DNA of 37,052 bases from positions 1 through 37,052 of the forward strand of contig JAKTTS010000099.1 of NCBI GenBank assembly GCA_030560485.1, read 5' to 3'. Positions 8,981 through 19,669 of the stretch are shown in pieces. The DNA is from Ascoidea tarda (nom. inval.). Lineage: Eukaryota; Ascomycota; Saccharomycetes; Ascoideales; Ascoideaceae. The notes beneath the pieces are model-generated. The model ran no database searches. It was given only the letters and a program-made list of their open reading frames with translations, and had not been told where the DNA came from. The translations under genes and the position numbers were made by a program. Within the stretch, counting starts at the first letter, position 1; every line of letters starts with the position of its first letter.

Positions 8981-10636
8981 CTATTTCTTTTTCTCATTAC
9001 TGTCTATTTCAGAACCTTTATCTGAAGTTCCTGCTTCTGCTTCAGGCTCTTGCTTTTCTTCTTTGGGGTTGTTATGGATAACACCTTCCACTTCTTTGGC
9101 ATAACTATCATCGATGTTAGAAATTGGTCCAACGTACCAATTTTTGGCTCCAAGTAGCCACCAACTTCCTGCACCAATAAATACTGCACCTAAAATAACA
9201 ATTGTGTAGTTCATGTTTTCTTTATTGACTGGCATGAAATTGGGGAAAACAAAAACAATTGAAAGGAAAACAGTCCAAATACATGAATATGTCATAACTG
9301 GTTTGTAGAATTTGCCCAAACTAAATGGCCCAAATTTAATTCCCATTTTTTCGGCATTGAGTAAAAATGCTCCAATAACAACAACATACGACCAGTCTGT
9401 TGCAATTGCACATGCTGAAAAGATTGCATTCATTGCAACTGTTGAGCCTAAATTGATCAATGATAATAAACACATAATCAAGACCAATATCCATAGTGAG
9501 TTTAGTGGGACACCGGTTTTTTTGTTAACTTTTCCTAAGAATTTATGGTATGGCAATCCTCTGTCTCTAGCAAATGACCAAATACCTCTTGAGGTTGAGC
9601 AACATGCAACTGCACCAGTAAACCAAATGATGACAAAGGCGAGAGTCAAGTATGCTGTTGCTGCTTGCTTTCCCATGGCATGAGTATAAACTGCAACAAT
9701 TGGCTGTCCAGTTTGAGTGTTTAAAATTGCATCGATATCTGTTCCCATTGATAAGGTGAAAACAATGACTAAAACCCATCCTAATATAGCTGTAACAGTC
9801 AATGCTAAGGCAATGGCCAATGGTGTATAGTATGCTGCATTGTGAACTTCTTCTGAGATTCTTGATGCTGAATCGTAACATGTCATAACCCACGATACAT
9901 TCAAGAATCCAAATAAAAAGGCCCAACCATCTGAACTCCATCCTGTTTTATTTACAACATGGTTGAATGTGAAATCTGCTGTGTTAATCTTGGGACATTT
10001 AACCAATAAATGAACTATCAATGCAATTGTGGATCCGATATTAATGATACAGTAGTATTGAGTAATTGAAGATAATATATCGTTGGGTAAGGAATTAATC
10101 AATCCATGACTTATCATAATCAAAATTGAAACTGCAGTAACATGGCCTTTTTCAGGAATATATTCATAGTCACTATACATGGAAACAATAGCCAACAATA
10201 AAGTTGCTGCACCAAAATCAGTACTTGTTACACCAGTTATGACACCAGTTAAATACAACCACCCATCGATCCAACATGACAAAGCAACCCATTCTTTAGG
10301 AACAACTTGACTTAATGTATAATACATTCCACCTGATGTTGGGAAACAGGAAGTGATATGTGCAACTGACCATGCAATACACAAACAGCCAAGAGCACCA
10401 ACAAACCAGCACCAAACAGCACAAGCTGGGCCTCCAGACCATAATGGATACAAGTAAGTGATGGAAATGGTACCCATAAGACCTGAGATTGAAAATGCAA
10501 AAGAAAATGTAGAAAGGAAATTATATCCTCTGTTGAATTCTTGTTTGTATCCTAAATTTGCTAATTCTGCAGCATCAGAATCTAACTGGACCCCAGTAGA
10601 AGATAAAACTGGAGTGATCTTTTCAACATCTGCCAT
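8981..10636 (-). CDS. UGA4-like amino-acid/GABA/polyamine permease (APC superfamily)
   Basis: 551 residues, about 12 hydrophobic helices, with a cytosolic N-terminus that begins LGYKQEFNRGYNFLSTFSFAFSISG, the entry to helix 1 in the ACT family (TC 2.A.3.4). This family includes Uga4 (GABA), Tpo5 (polyamines), Hnm1 (choline) and Bio5. SCFPTSGGMYYTLSQVVPKEW, the helix 6 NVSWVMTCYDSASRISEEVHNA motif and SFARDRGLPYHKFLGKVN are typical. Helix and loop motifs look closest to Uga4/Tpo5, but the substrate cannot be fixed from sequence. The tail is highly charged (KEEKQEPEAEAG...NEKKK). It has a very long upstream gap (10637-12605). No in-frame CTG codon seen. Confidence 0.8.
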   Translation of the reverse strand: MADVEKITPVLSSTGVQLDSDAAELANLGYKQEFNRGYNFLSTFSFAFSISGLMGTISITYLYPLWSGGPACAVWCWFVGALGCLCIAWSVAHITSCFPTSGGMYYTLSQVVPKEWVALSCWIDGWLYLTGVITGVTSTDFGAATLLLAIVSMYSDYEYIPEKGHVTAVSILIMISHGLINSLPNDILSSITQYYCIINIGSTIALIVHLLVKCPKINTADFTFNHVVNKTGWSSDGWAFLFGFLNVSWVMTCYDSASRISEEVHNAAYYTPLAIALALTVTAILGWVLVIVFTLSMGTDIDAILNTQTGQPIVAVYTHAMGKQAATAYLTLAFVIIWFTGAVACCSTSRGIWSFARDRGLPYHKFLGKVNKKTGVPLNSLWILVLIMCLLSLINLGSTVAMNAIFSACAIATDWSYVVVIGAFLLNAEKMGIKFGPFSLGKFYKPVMTYSCIWTVFLSIVFVFPNFMPVNKENMNYTIVILGAVFIGAGSWWLLGAKNWYVGPISNIDDSYAKEVEGVIHNNPKEEKQEPEAEAGTSDKGSEIDSNEKKK

Positions 10637-12605
10637 CTTGGATAATTATCGTTGTTGAATTTATTCAAGAAATAATAACAAAAAAAGCAAAAACAAAAAC
10701 AAAAACAAAGCCCAGAAAAAAAAAAGAAAAACAAGTGAATTATTTCAAGAGATTTTGATTCTTTTTATAATGTTTTTAAATCACTTTTGTTCAGCCATTT
10801 TTGAGTATTTTGTTTCCAACAACCAGTCATAATAAGAAGTTTAAAAAGTAAAGTTAGAAAAGAAAAGGGTATTCAATGAAAATATTATGCTACTTCAAAG
10901 GAAAAGTGCCACTGGAAAAAAATTTTCAAATGCATAAAATAACTATAAATTATTGTCAAGCAAGGGGAATAAATCAGGTTTTTGGGGTTTCTTACGATTT
11001 CGTGGATCGTAATAGAAAGCATCTATCGATTCTGTTTTGTTGATTTGCAACGTTTCTTTCAAAAACAAAAATAGAAACAGTTTGAACAATAGGTAGGTGT
11101 ATGTTTTATGTCAGATTCAAGAACCAAAATAGTATTATAATTTACTCAATTGCCATTTCTTTCAACTGAATTAAAATATGTTTTCGTCTTCAAGATCATT
11201 TTCAAAACAAATCCACTGCAGTTTTCGCTTGTCTGAATTTTTGGAATTTTAAAGCAATACATATGTTGGGCCTCTTGAAAGAAGCTTTAATAAAATGTAA
11301 ATGTGATTGTCAAATAATATCAATTTCAGATTGTAATGTTATTGGCTAGTTTGTGATAAACTTCAAGCTTATTCTCTTATATGCAAAAAAAACCTTATAC
11401 ATCGGATAGAAAAAGACCAAAATTATATTCTGAAAGAATTTCATATGATTGATAATTAACAAATCAGACATGACCATTGCAATTTTCAAACGTAAAATAA
11501 TTCTAATTAAAATCTCTCAAACATTAATATCTATTTACAAATTTCAAACAATTGATTTCTTTTTCAGTATATTTATCGTACAGCTACTCGTTTGTTACTT
11601 TTGAAATGAAATCTAATAAAATACTTTTGAAAGAGCTGAATTTTTGTCATTTGAACTATTGAACTATTAAGGAAGCGGAACCAAGAAAGCGAAATGCTTA
11701 ATACCAAAATATAGTACTAATTTTCACTGCTTTGGGTCAGATCTAAGCTTTATTCTCTAACTTTTGAGACACAAACAAAGCAGTCGAAAAACATTAACGT
11801 GTGTTTTCTCTTTTGTTTAGTTTCCCAGATCTCGAACCATTTTATTTGAACAAAACATAAGCAGATTTCGTCTCCAATCTTGTTGGTGGTTCTTCCAAAC
11901 GACAAAAAACGCAATCTTTATGTCCAGGTCTGTGGAATAAGGTTTTGTCCTCCAAGGTGAATTTTCTTGGCTTGCGTTTTACTTTTCCAGGATTCTGGCG
12001 CAGTTTCCCAGAAAAGAAATTTCAGATCTGTCCCAATCTGGAAGAATCTGAAAAGTGACTTTTTGGATCTTTGAGAAGTCGTTTTATCAAGACAAATTGG
12101 CTGGTCGAGGTCTGTTTCGCACTGCTCAAAAACGCCAATAATGGTCTGCAATCAACACAATAGCCATCGATGCAGACTTAAATTTTGACATATTATTAAA
12201 AAGCCAGTCGAAAAGACCCGAAACTCAGAAAATTCTGTTCTGTGTGTGTATTTTGACTTCCTAACACGGAAGGAAATTACACACCTCACCATTTTAGTTT
12301 ACACTCTACATGAGATGACTAGTAATTGATTGTAGAATATATATTCATATGGTCTTCACATTAAACATGAGAGCTGAGGGCTGAATTCTAAATCGGTCAA
12401 GGGTGCAATTAGAGTGAAAAAAAAAAATTTGTTTTATTGTATGGTATTCACAATTCAGAAAGTTATACAAAAAGTGACAAATATAGAAATATAAAAAAAT
12501 AGGAAAATAGGAAAATAGGAAAAAAAACTAAAATGGCTGATATGTTAACAAAAAGACTCTATAGGCAAATGCAATTACGTGGTGAAATTAATCTGGTTTT
12601 GCTAT
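10637..12605. other. About 2 kb without a gene, upstream of the permease
   Basis: No supported gene on either strand; the only longer open stretch (11918-12151, minus) lacks an ATG and resembles nothing. Several GATAA motifs occur, the core of nitrogen-regulated GATA sites, but they are expected often in AT-rich DNA. Short GGAAAATA repeats lie near 12500-12525, just past the PHO89 stop. The length suggests a complex promoter, an unrecognised noncoding RNA, or relaxed gene density. Confidence 0.4.
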
Positions 12606-14372
12606 CTAATTGGAGAGACCGTAGACACCACTCCATCTTGGAGCATTGATAATGATACCCATAATTATACCGGCGACTAATCCAGCACAAGGTAGTGTAA
12701 TAATCCATCCCAAATAAATCCACAAGACCATTCTCCAATTAACAGATTTCAAACTGTTGTTACACAACCCAATACTTACTGTGGCACCTACTGCTGACTG
12801 AGTTGTAGAGACTGGAATGGCCAATTGAGAAGCTAAGACAACTGTAATAGCAGTGCCCAATTCTAACGAAAAACCCCTGGATGGTGACTGTAAGATTAAT
12901 TTATTACCCAAATTACTCATAATGTGATAACCGTAAGTCCATAAACCAATAACTAATGCTGAAGCAGTAAAACATAAAACCCAAATTGGAACATCGGATT
13001 TGGATGCAACAGTATTGGATTTCCAGACTAAATAAACAGTTGACAATGGACCAGCAGCATTGGAGATATCATTTGAGCCATGGGCAAAAGACATTGCAGT
13101 AGCAGTGATAGCTTGTAAGATTGAAAAAAGATATTCAATTTTATTATCATAAATCTTAGAGGCAACATGAACATTTTTCAAATTACCAGCTAATACACCT
13201 TTATCATGAATTTGATTAGAAATAATGTCTTGAGTTATACCATGAATGAAAACTAACCAAATCAACTTGGGCCATTTTAATGGGTTCTTTAATAACTTGA
13301 ACCAAAGCTGTTTAGTGGTTAATTTTTCTTCCAATTTAGATTCATGGTTGACGTCATGATCAGTAACCTCAATATCATCAAAATTTTTATTCAAAGCATT
13401 CTCTTCTTTATTATATGATGATGAGGACTGTTTAAATTCAGTGGACAAGTTATGAGCAACCACTTCAGGATCATTACTGTTTTCAGGAACTGCGCCATCA
13501 TCATAACGTCTACCCTTGTAGTAATCAATAGTCAAATGATGACCAGCAGGCATCGGTGGGATATTATCAGTTGACTTGAAATAATAATATGGCCCTTTGA
13601 TTATTTCCCATTTTCTTAATCTCCAATCCTCATAAACTAATTTTCTTCTGAAAAATGGAAAAAGAATTAGCATGTAGAGAGCAGCAGCAACAGCACCAAC
13701 ACCAAAAATGGAAGCAATAATAGTTTTTGTGGACAATTTATCTAGCTTCAATTGTGGAGCACCTTTCCAAACAATCAACATGGTCAAAATTGAAAAAGTG
13801 AAATAAACTAAACATGGAACATAAAACAAAGCATTTCTCAATGCATGTTTTCTCTCAAGAACAGCGTATTTAGAAAGCAAAAAAATGATTGCAGCAAAAC
13901 CACCTGCAATTAGTGGTGCAATAAACCAAGAAGCAACAATTTGTGAAAAACCACCCCATCCCCAATGGATATCAGAACCAGCAGCAATACCTGCGCCAAT
14001 GATACCACCAACAATAGAATGAGTGGTTGAGACTGGCATACCAATTTTGGTTGCAACTGTTAACCAGGTGGATGAACCAATTAATGCACAAGTCATTGTT
14101 AAAAGTAGCACAGCAGGTGTTTTATCATAATAAGAAACGTCTAAAATTTTGGTTCTAATGGTATCGGCAACTCTTGAACCAGCTAAAACTGCACCCAAAA
14201 ACTCTGCTATTGCTGCTAGAATCATTGCCTGGGGATATGTTAACGATCTGGAGGAAACAGAAGAAGCAAAAGAGTTTGCAACATCATTTGCACCAATGTT
14301 CCATGCATCTAAGAATGCAAAAACTATGGTAAGCCCAAATAGATAATCAAAATCGTGAAGTGCATAAACCAT
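12606..14372 (-). CDS. PHO89: PiT-family Na+/phosphate cotransporter
   Basis: 588 residues; S. cerevisiae Pho89 is 574. Both halves carry the PiT signature: GANDVANSF at residues 27-35 and GSNDISNAAGPL near 431. Helices are grouped at the N- and C-terminal ends around a large charged cytosolic loop (about residues 240-370) ending in LTTKQLWFKLLKNPLKWPKL. Further conserved stretches are GMPVSTTHSIVGGIIGAG and IPVSTTQSAVGATVS, the two inverted-repeat halves. In baker's yeast it imports phosphate with sodium at alkaline pH and is induced by Pho4 and Crz1. The start is the only ATG ahead of helix 1. No in-frame CTG seen. Confidence 0.92.
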   Translation of the reverse strand: MVYALHDFDYLFGLTIVFAFLDAWNIGANDVANSFASSVSSRSLTYPQAMILAAIAEFLGAVLAGSRVADTIRTKILDVSYYDKTPAVLLLTMTCALIGSSTWLTVATKIGMPVSTTHSIVGGIIGAGIAAGSDIHWGWGGFSQIVASWFIAPLIAGGFAAIIFLLSKYAVLERKHALRNALFYVPCLVYFTFSILTMLIVWKGAPQLKLDKLSTKTIIASIFGVGAVAAALYMLILFPFFRRKLVYEDWRLRKWEIIKGPYYYFKSTDNIPPMPAGHHLTIDYYKGRRYDDGAVPENSNDPEVVAHNLSTEFKQSSSSYNKEENALNKNFDDIEVTDHDVNHESKLEEKLTTKQLWFKLLKNPLKWPKLIWLVFIHGITQDIISNQIHDKGVLAGNLKNVHVASKIYDNKIEYLFSILQAITATAMSFAHGSNDISNAAGPLSTVYLVWKSNTVASKSDVPIWVLCFTASALVIGLWTYGYHIMSNLGNKLILQSPSRGFSLELGTAITVVLASQLAIPVSTTQSAVGATVSIGLCNNSLKSVNWRMVLWIYLGWIITLPCAGLVAGIIMGIIINAPRWSGVYGLSN

Positions 14373-16129
14373 TTTGAAATAGCTATTGAACTAATTACTA
14401 AATAGAATAATGGATTGTAATCAAAGTGTTGAATTATTAAATTGATATCGGTGAAATATAACTATATAAAAATAAAACAGTAATAATTATTCCAAATAGA
14501 CAAAAGAAAACATCGAGCTTATATACAAAACCGATCAAGATAGAATATTAATTATAAAGATCTGTAGAAATCATAAAATGTGAGCGAAAAAAACAACATC
14601 ATTAGCAATTCAATTGTTAGTAGCGAGAATATATTTGAACAAGTTGAATAAAATGATGATAAAGACAAAAAGCTAAAAGAAAAAAAAAAAATAATACTTA
14701 ATTTGGCCAAAATCAAAAACCTAATTTCAGATTAAGAGTTCCAACGGAGCCAGAACGGTGAGAATATGTATCTAAATATTTCTAATATGTTTTTAGTGGG
14801 AAAATTATCAATAAAAAAAAGAAAAAACGCTTCTTAAAGCTTGAGTACATGCAATAAACTTCAAGCACGTTTACAATAAGAGCTCCACTTATTGGTATAA
14901 TGAAGTTCACCAGGCTCTTATGGTCCTCATGATATAGTAAGCCCAGCCAACTTAGAATAGAGGATTCTTTTTGCGAGGGAAAACAGTATCAAAGTGAGTC
15001 AAAACGAATTTGCCAGTCGAAAACGTGCTACAAGAGCACTTGCCTGATTTGGAAAGTGGGATTCACCTGCTGAAAAGAGAGAGTAATTATTATTATTTTC
15101 AGTTCTTGTTTTTTTGGTCAATTTCTTGTTTTTTTTGTGGAAGAAAGACATTTGCTGGAAATTTATATCAAAGAGGAAGGTGTTCTTGTGTTGGTTTTTG
15201 ATGGAAGCTATTTGTATTACTCATTTGAAGTCACTTTTTTTCTATGAAAACTGTTTGATGGATTTTTATTGATTGGTTCAGGCATATATTCAATATAGCC
15301 GTTATTTAGCAGACAAGCTACTCAAGCCAGAGGGGAAAGTAGCAAATCGGAATTATGATCATTCCTAATGTTCAGTTGAAATTAGCAAAACTACAATTAG
15401 GGGAGCATCGGTTGTTAGACAATTGGCAGCAAGTCTTCCTTTTTTGGATCTTAAAGTGAAAGAATAAACATGTTTTTGTTGACACTTGGAAATGAAATTT
15501 GTGCCATCTTTGTTTTGAGAGGGGTTTTAGAAGCGTTTTGGTAGGGCTCTAAAACGCACCTCTGAAATACTGATTGAGAAAACAGGAAGTGAATAAAAGG
15601 GACTGTTTTATCGAGCTGTGCCTAAATTTACCGCGTGCTCGTTTTCAGGGTTTGCGGGTCACCAACTTTTGTGTATCTTAAAAGTACCATTTACACTTTG
15701 AGTTGGAATATGTGGATGACAATTGCTTCAAAATAATTAATGTCTTTCTGAAGGCTTTGAATGAAAACTTTTAGTAGAAGAAGGAAGTTGAAAGGTAGAA
15801 CGGGTTTCAAGAACCATAAGAATTATATCGATTATACTTTATATTCAAAAACAAACAAAAAACAATTTAAAAGTTCAGCTGTAAAATTTTAGACCAATAA
15901 GAAATCGCTTTTAACATCTCCTTAAACTGCCTAATTCATTGATAAAAGTTTATCTCGGAAAGTACCCAAATAAGACAAGTGATTTCTTATCTACTGATTA
16001 TTACTAATGATGATACTGATATGATTAACTAACATAAGCTGCAGTAGATATATATATGAATTCGCAGCTTGTATATGCCAGAGATAATTATTTTTCTTTC
16101 CCCTGTTATATTGCTAATTGCAAACCAAA
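14373..16129. other. 1.76 kb between PHO89 and the first esterase
   Basis: Divergent promoter region with no supported gene. It holds the two possible Pho4 sites and, near 16048-16057, a TATATATATG stretch about 75-80 bases before the esterase start that can serve as its TATA element. The open frame at 15010-15201 has no family resemblance. Confidence 0.4.
14866..14871. promoter_or_regulatory. Possible Pho4 site (CACGTT) upstream of PHO89
   Basis: CACGTT, followed by T, matches the weaker Pho4 core. It is about 490 bases before the PHO89 ATG; a second copy in reverse (AACGTG) lies at 15022-15027. Hexamers arise by chance, so the support comes from the PHO89 context. Confidence 0.3.
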
Positions 16130-16897
16130 ATGACTGTTACAGATAATATATTAGACTATGATAAAATTTTATTGTTTGGTGATTCCTTGATGGAGTTTTG
16201 CTTTAGACAGTTGCCCATATCTCATGAATACGCAATTTTAGATAACGAAAATGATGTTGCAAAAAATAATCAATTTACCTTGGGCTCTGGTTTAGTTGAT
16301 ATTTACTCAAGAAAATTGGATATCATCCATCGAGCATTTGCGGGATACAATTCGTTACAGTTGAAAATAATACTAAAGAAATTGTTTGAGAAGAATAATC
16401 TCACCGAGAATTTGAAATTAATGATTTTAACAGTTGGTACTAATGATTCTTCCACCTGTAAAAATGTTCAATGTGCGTTGCCTGATTATATTGAAAACAT
16501 CAAGGAAATCATTAGAATGGTCAAAGCAAGGGGAATCAAGTTAGTTGTGTTTGGATTGCCCAAATACTATCCCGAGATCTTCAAGAAATACTGTTTAACT
16601 GATGTGGAAAATGGCTATTTTTTGGACAACAGCATAATCGAGAGTTATAACAGTAATTTAGGACGCATTTGCAAAATCCATGGCATTCCCTTCTTGGATT
16701 TGAATGCACTCATGTCAAGCTATGATGAAAACTTGACTAGCGATGGAATTCATTTGTCTGGTTATTGTCAATATCTCGTTTTCAAGGAATTATTGAGCAT
16801 AATCAAGAACGAGCTTCCAGATTTGCATCCGGAAAATGTTTCCAAAAAGCTACCTGAATCGTACTTTGTAACCATCGATGAGCTTGAGGATATATAA
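16130..16897 (+). CDS. IAH1-like SGNH esterase, copy 1
   Basis: 255 residues from the ATG at 16130; an upstream in-frame TTG at 16118 is not a start. SGNH hydrolase motifs are complete: block I GDSLMEF with nucleophile Ser19 (residues 17-23), block II Gly in RAFAGYNS, block III GTND (103-106), and block V DGIH (Asp205, His208). The family in yeast is Iah1, which hydrolyses isoamyl acetate and related esters. It is closely related along its length to the copy at 20252 (YDKxLLxGDSLMEFCxxQLPxSHE shared), so these are paralogues. Longer than baker's yeast Iah1 (238) mainly by an insert after SHEY. There is no signal peptide, so it is probably cytosolic. Confidence 0.85.
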   Translation: MTVTDNILDYDKILLFGDSLMEFCFRQLPISHEYAILDNENDVAKNNQFTLGSGLVDIYSRKLDIIHRAFAGYNSLQLKIILKKLFEKNNLTENLKLMILTVGTNDSSTCKNVQCALPDYIENIKEIIRMVKARGIKLVVFGLPKYYPEIFKKYCLTDVENGYFLDNSIIESYNSNLGRICKIHGIPFLDLNALMSSYDENLTSDGIHLSGYCQYLVFKELLSIIKNELPDLHPENVSKKLPESYFVTIDELEDI

Positions 16898-17211
16898 TTG
16901 AGAGATGTGATTGGGAGATGTGATTCAGAGACATAAATCAAAGACATAAAGATAAGCGTTGAAACCACGCCCTGTGGCCGGAAAACACAATCCGAACTCG
17001 GACGGTTGCGAAGTCATTGTGGTCCGTTGCCTCAAACGAAATATACAAGACTGAACCAATTCTGAAACGAGAACTGTGTTTAAGCAAAAATATTCAACTC
17101 ACAAATGTCTTGGTGAATATTAGAAATCAAACTATATAAATATGACTACTAACTAGCTATACAGAAAGCAAATAAAGCAACGAAATAGTAGGAGAGAGAA
17201 GTCTAATAGTC
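16898..17211. other. Gap after the first esterase
   Basis: No gene seen. A GC-richer stretch at about 16965-17040 includes CCGAACTCGG (16992-17001), an inverted CCG-N4-CGG of the type bound by Zn2Cys6 factors such as Uga3. A TATATAAATA motif lies near 17132. Confidence 0.3.
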
Positions 17212-17598
17212 ATGACCACTAGGAGAAATCTCTACCCTTCATTCGACGACTGTCAAACTAACAGCATTCACGTCAAAAGCACAGGCAGTGATACCGAAAA
17301 GGCACTTGATATTCCACCAAACCCTTCCAACATCAATGAATTAAATCAAAGAGTTGAGTTAGTTGAATCGAATGTTGCATTTTGATTTGATCGGTTAGAA
17401 CGAATGCTCGGAAACTTATTAACTCGTAACAAACCACCGGAAATCGGTTACAACAGATTATTACTAGGTCAATATAAGGACCACTTTTCCGTCTTACGGA
17501 GACGGTGCGGATATGAAAATCCTGTTTTTAGAAATTTATTGCTGAATAACCTATTTTACGAGTGCCTGTCTGTTTATGATGAAAAAATGCTAATGTAA
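17212..17598 (+). pseudogene. Broken short reading frame of unknown origin
   Basis: A frame opening at an ATG (MTTRRNLYPSFDDCQ) and ending at 17598 is interrupted once. Its middle looks like a short coiled coil (NELNQRVELVES and FDRLERMLGNLL). Composition differs from the AT-rich surroundings and looks protein-like. I do not recognise it. A fossil of a gag-like or other element protein is possible, but I found no terminal repeats, primer-binding site or polymerase next to it. The 3' end overlaps the snoRNA candidate, which argues against current coding use. Confidence 0.3.
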
Positions 17599-17650
17599 AA
17601 ACAGTCTGTACATGTCACTAGAATTTTGTCAATTTCAACTGACAGGCACT
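17561..17650 (+). ncRNA. Candidate C/D box snoRNA
   Basis: A perfect C box, ATGATGA (17576-17582), and a perfect D box, CTGA (17639-17642), are enclosed by a terminal stem AGTGCCTG (17561-17568) with CAGGCACT (17643-17650); pairing could extend two bases further. Length (90 bases) and order fit yeast C/D snoRNAs that guide 2'-O-methylation. The stretch before the D box, TTTTGTCAATTTC, can pair with a GGAAUUGACGGAA-type 18S rRNA segment through 13 pairs including three G-U, from memory of that conserved sequence. The C/D motifs are short and no clear C'/D' pair is seen, so chance remains possible. Confidence 0.4.
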
Positions 17651-18308
17651 GTTAGTGAAGAGCATTTAAAATCGCGCTTAATGGCATTGTAATGAGTAAA
17701 TTTTTCAGCAACACGAGTGGAATAAAAATAACTTCAATTTGAAATTACAAATTGGTACTTGTTCTTTCCACTCGTAAAAACCGCACCATTTCCGTGAAAT
17801 GGAAAAGTGGTCTTTTATTGTCCTAGCAAGTTGTATTCTGATGAACAATCCAAGTTCATATAAACTAGCGATTGTGTGCCATTTGATGCCTTTGAATAAA
17901 CAACAAACAACAGAACTACATATATCCAGAAAGCTCTAAGGTCTTGTTTATGAAAGCAATCATGATGTTGATAAAAACAATCTGTATTGTGTTTTTATTT
18001 AATTATCATTTTGTTTTTATTGTTTGAAAGGTTTTGATTATCGTAAACAGAATCTATGTGTTGTATAAATTGTAAACTACAACCAGATAGAAGACTTCTT
18101 CCAAGCTGTTAGCAATGTATGTGTTGTTAGAAACATAACCTCAAATTGCCAAAAATGTTTGAGAAAAATGTCCCAAGTTTCAAGAAACTCGAGAACCGAT
18201 TTCAATAAACTGCTTACAATACTGGAACTGCTTAATTGTTATAAATGTTCTAAACTAAAGAAGTTAAATTGTCGTGCGCTTTCTGTTTCTCTTCCATTAT
18301 TCACATCA
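17651..18308. other. Gap with inverted repeats, no gene
   Basis: Holds two potential hairpins: ACGAGTGGAA (17713-17722) with TTCCACTCGT (17765-17774), and CCATTTC-CGT-GAAATGG at about 17786-17802. Downstream to 18308 it is plain AT-rich sequence; the plus-strand open frame at 18159-18395 lacks an ATG and overlaps the broken F-box gene. Confidence 0.4.
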
Positions 18309-19669
18309 TCATCCAATCTGAGAACTCTTAATTTTTTTAGTTTTTCTATATTTTTTAGCTTTAACTATGGAAATCGGATTATTCAACAAGTTTAATGTAG
18401 TTGAATAAGTCGAATTTGACAACCTCACGACCTCGTTAATATGATTCTCACTGAGATTTAGTTCTTTCAGTTTGGTTAACTTCGACAATCCTTTAACTTT
18501 GCTGATGCAATTGTTAGACAAGTCAAGATATCTAAGATTAACTAAAGCATCTAAATTTTCAATCTTCGCAATTTTTGTATTTGATAGTTTTAATCTTTTT
18601 AGATTTGTTAGCATATCTAAGTTTTCAATCCTCTGAATTGACTTATTACGTAATAAATCCAAATCTTCTAGATTGATCAATTTACCTAGATTTTCTATTT
18701 TTAAGATTCTGTTCCATGATAGTTTTAATTTTTTTAAATTTGTTAGCACATCTAAGTTTTCAATGTTCTAAATTGCTCCAGGTGATAATTCCAAATACTC
18801 GAGATTGATCAATTTGTCTAGTCTTGAAGTTATTCTAATTCCATTACGATATATTGTTAGCCTCTTTAGATTATATAATTTATCAGCATTTCCAATTACA
18901 TTTGGGTAGTGCGGAGTAAGTTTGAATACATCTGTAAAAGTAGATGCCGTAGTTTTTAAACCAAATTGTTGGATGATCCTATTACTAAATGTAACAAATT
19001 GGAAATCATTATTCAAATTTATTTCAATAAAGCTTTTATAAAGAGGACGAATTGAATTATTAAAATCACGATAGTCGAATTTATGTGAATTGTGAAATTT
19101 CGTATAAGGTGATTTTAAGAGTCCTGGCAAATAGTATCAGCTTGGATATCCAAAGTATATGATGGTGTTCTTTAAATATTTTAAGTTATTTGATATCAGA
19201 TCTGCAATGTTACTAATACGATTCAAAATTGTGTTTTCAGGCGACTTGAAAGCATTAACAAAAAGCTGAAAATGTTGTATTTAATTTGCATTCCTTGCTA
19301 ATTGGTAGAGCAGATCAAAATTTCTTGTTACATCTAGTTGTCCAAAATACATTTTCCAAACTGTGCAAAAATTCAATATTTCAAAAATAGATGCAAATGA
19401 TTGAAGTGAATTTTTAAATATTGTGGTTGATTGCTAAAAAATAGATCGGTTAGCAATACATCTCTGAATAATAATGATGATGCTGCAAACTTAACTACGT
19501 TGCTGTTGGATAAGCTGAATAACCACAATATGTCCATTGGCAATTGATTGAATATTGTCTTGACTAACTTAAAAGGAAGTTTGTTCATGGGGTATTTCCG
19601 TAATGATGTTTCTAGAGATTTATTTGCATCGTTGTTGTGATATCTTCTCCAAAACAGTTTGATATCCAT
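18309..19669 (-). pseudogene. Broken F-box / leucine-rich-repeat gene
   Basis: From the ATG at 19669 the first 98 codons encode an F-box-like segment (KLPFKLVKTIFNQLPMDILW...). The reading then changes frame near 19373-19385. From there one frame runs to the TGA at 18309, cut by stops at 19281, 19137 and 18768. Its last third is a run of SDS22-type leucine-rich repeats (LTNLKKLKLSWNRILKIENL and about five more). Similarity of composition and repeat phase across the breaks shows a single former gene of about 450 codons. F-box/LRR proteins are usually substrate receptors of SCF ubiquitin ligases. One frame change and three stops make a functional product unlikely, unless these are sequencing errors, which is less likely for three stops. 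Confidence 0.75.

Noticed and set aside
11918-12151. 77-codon minus-strand frame in the long gap
   Set aside because: Starts at TTG and resembles no protein.
16118-16129. Four extra codons before esterase copy 1
   Set aside because: The first codon is TTG; the ATG at 16130 has a good A-rich context and matches the family start.
17212-17598. LTR retrotransposon copy
   Set aside because: The coiled-coil frame could suggest a gag fossil, but no terminal repeats, primer-binding site or polymerase were found, so the family is left open.
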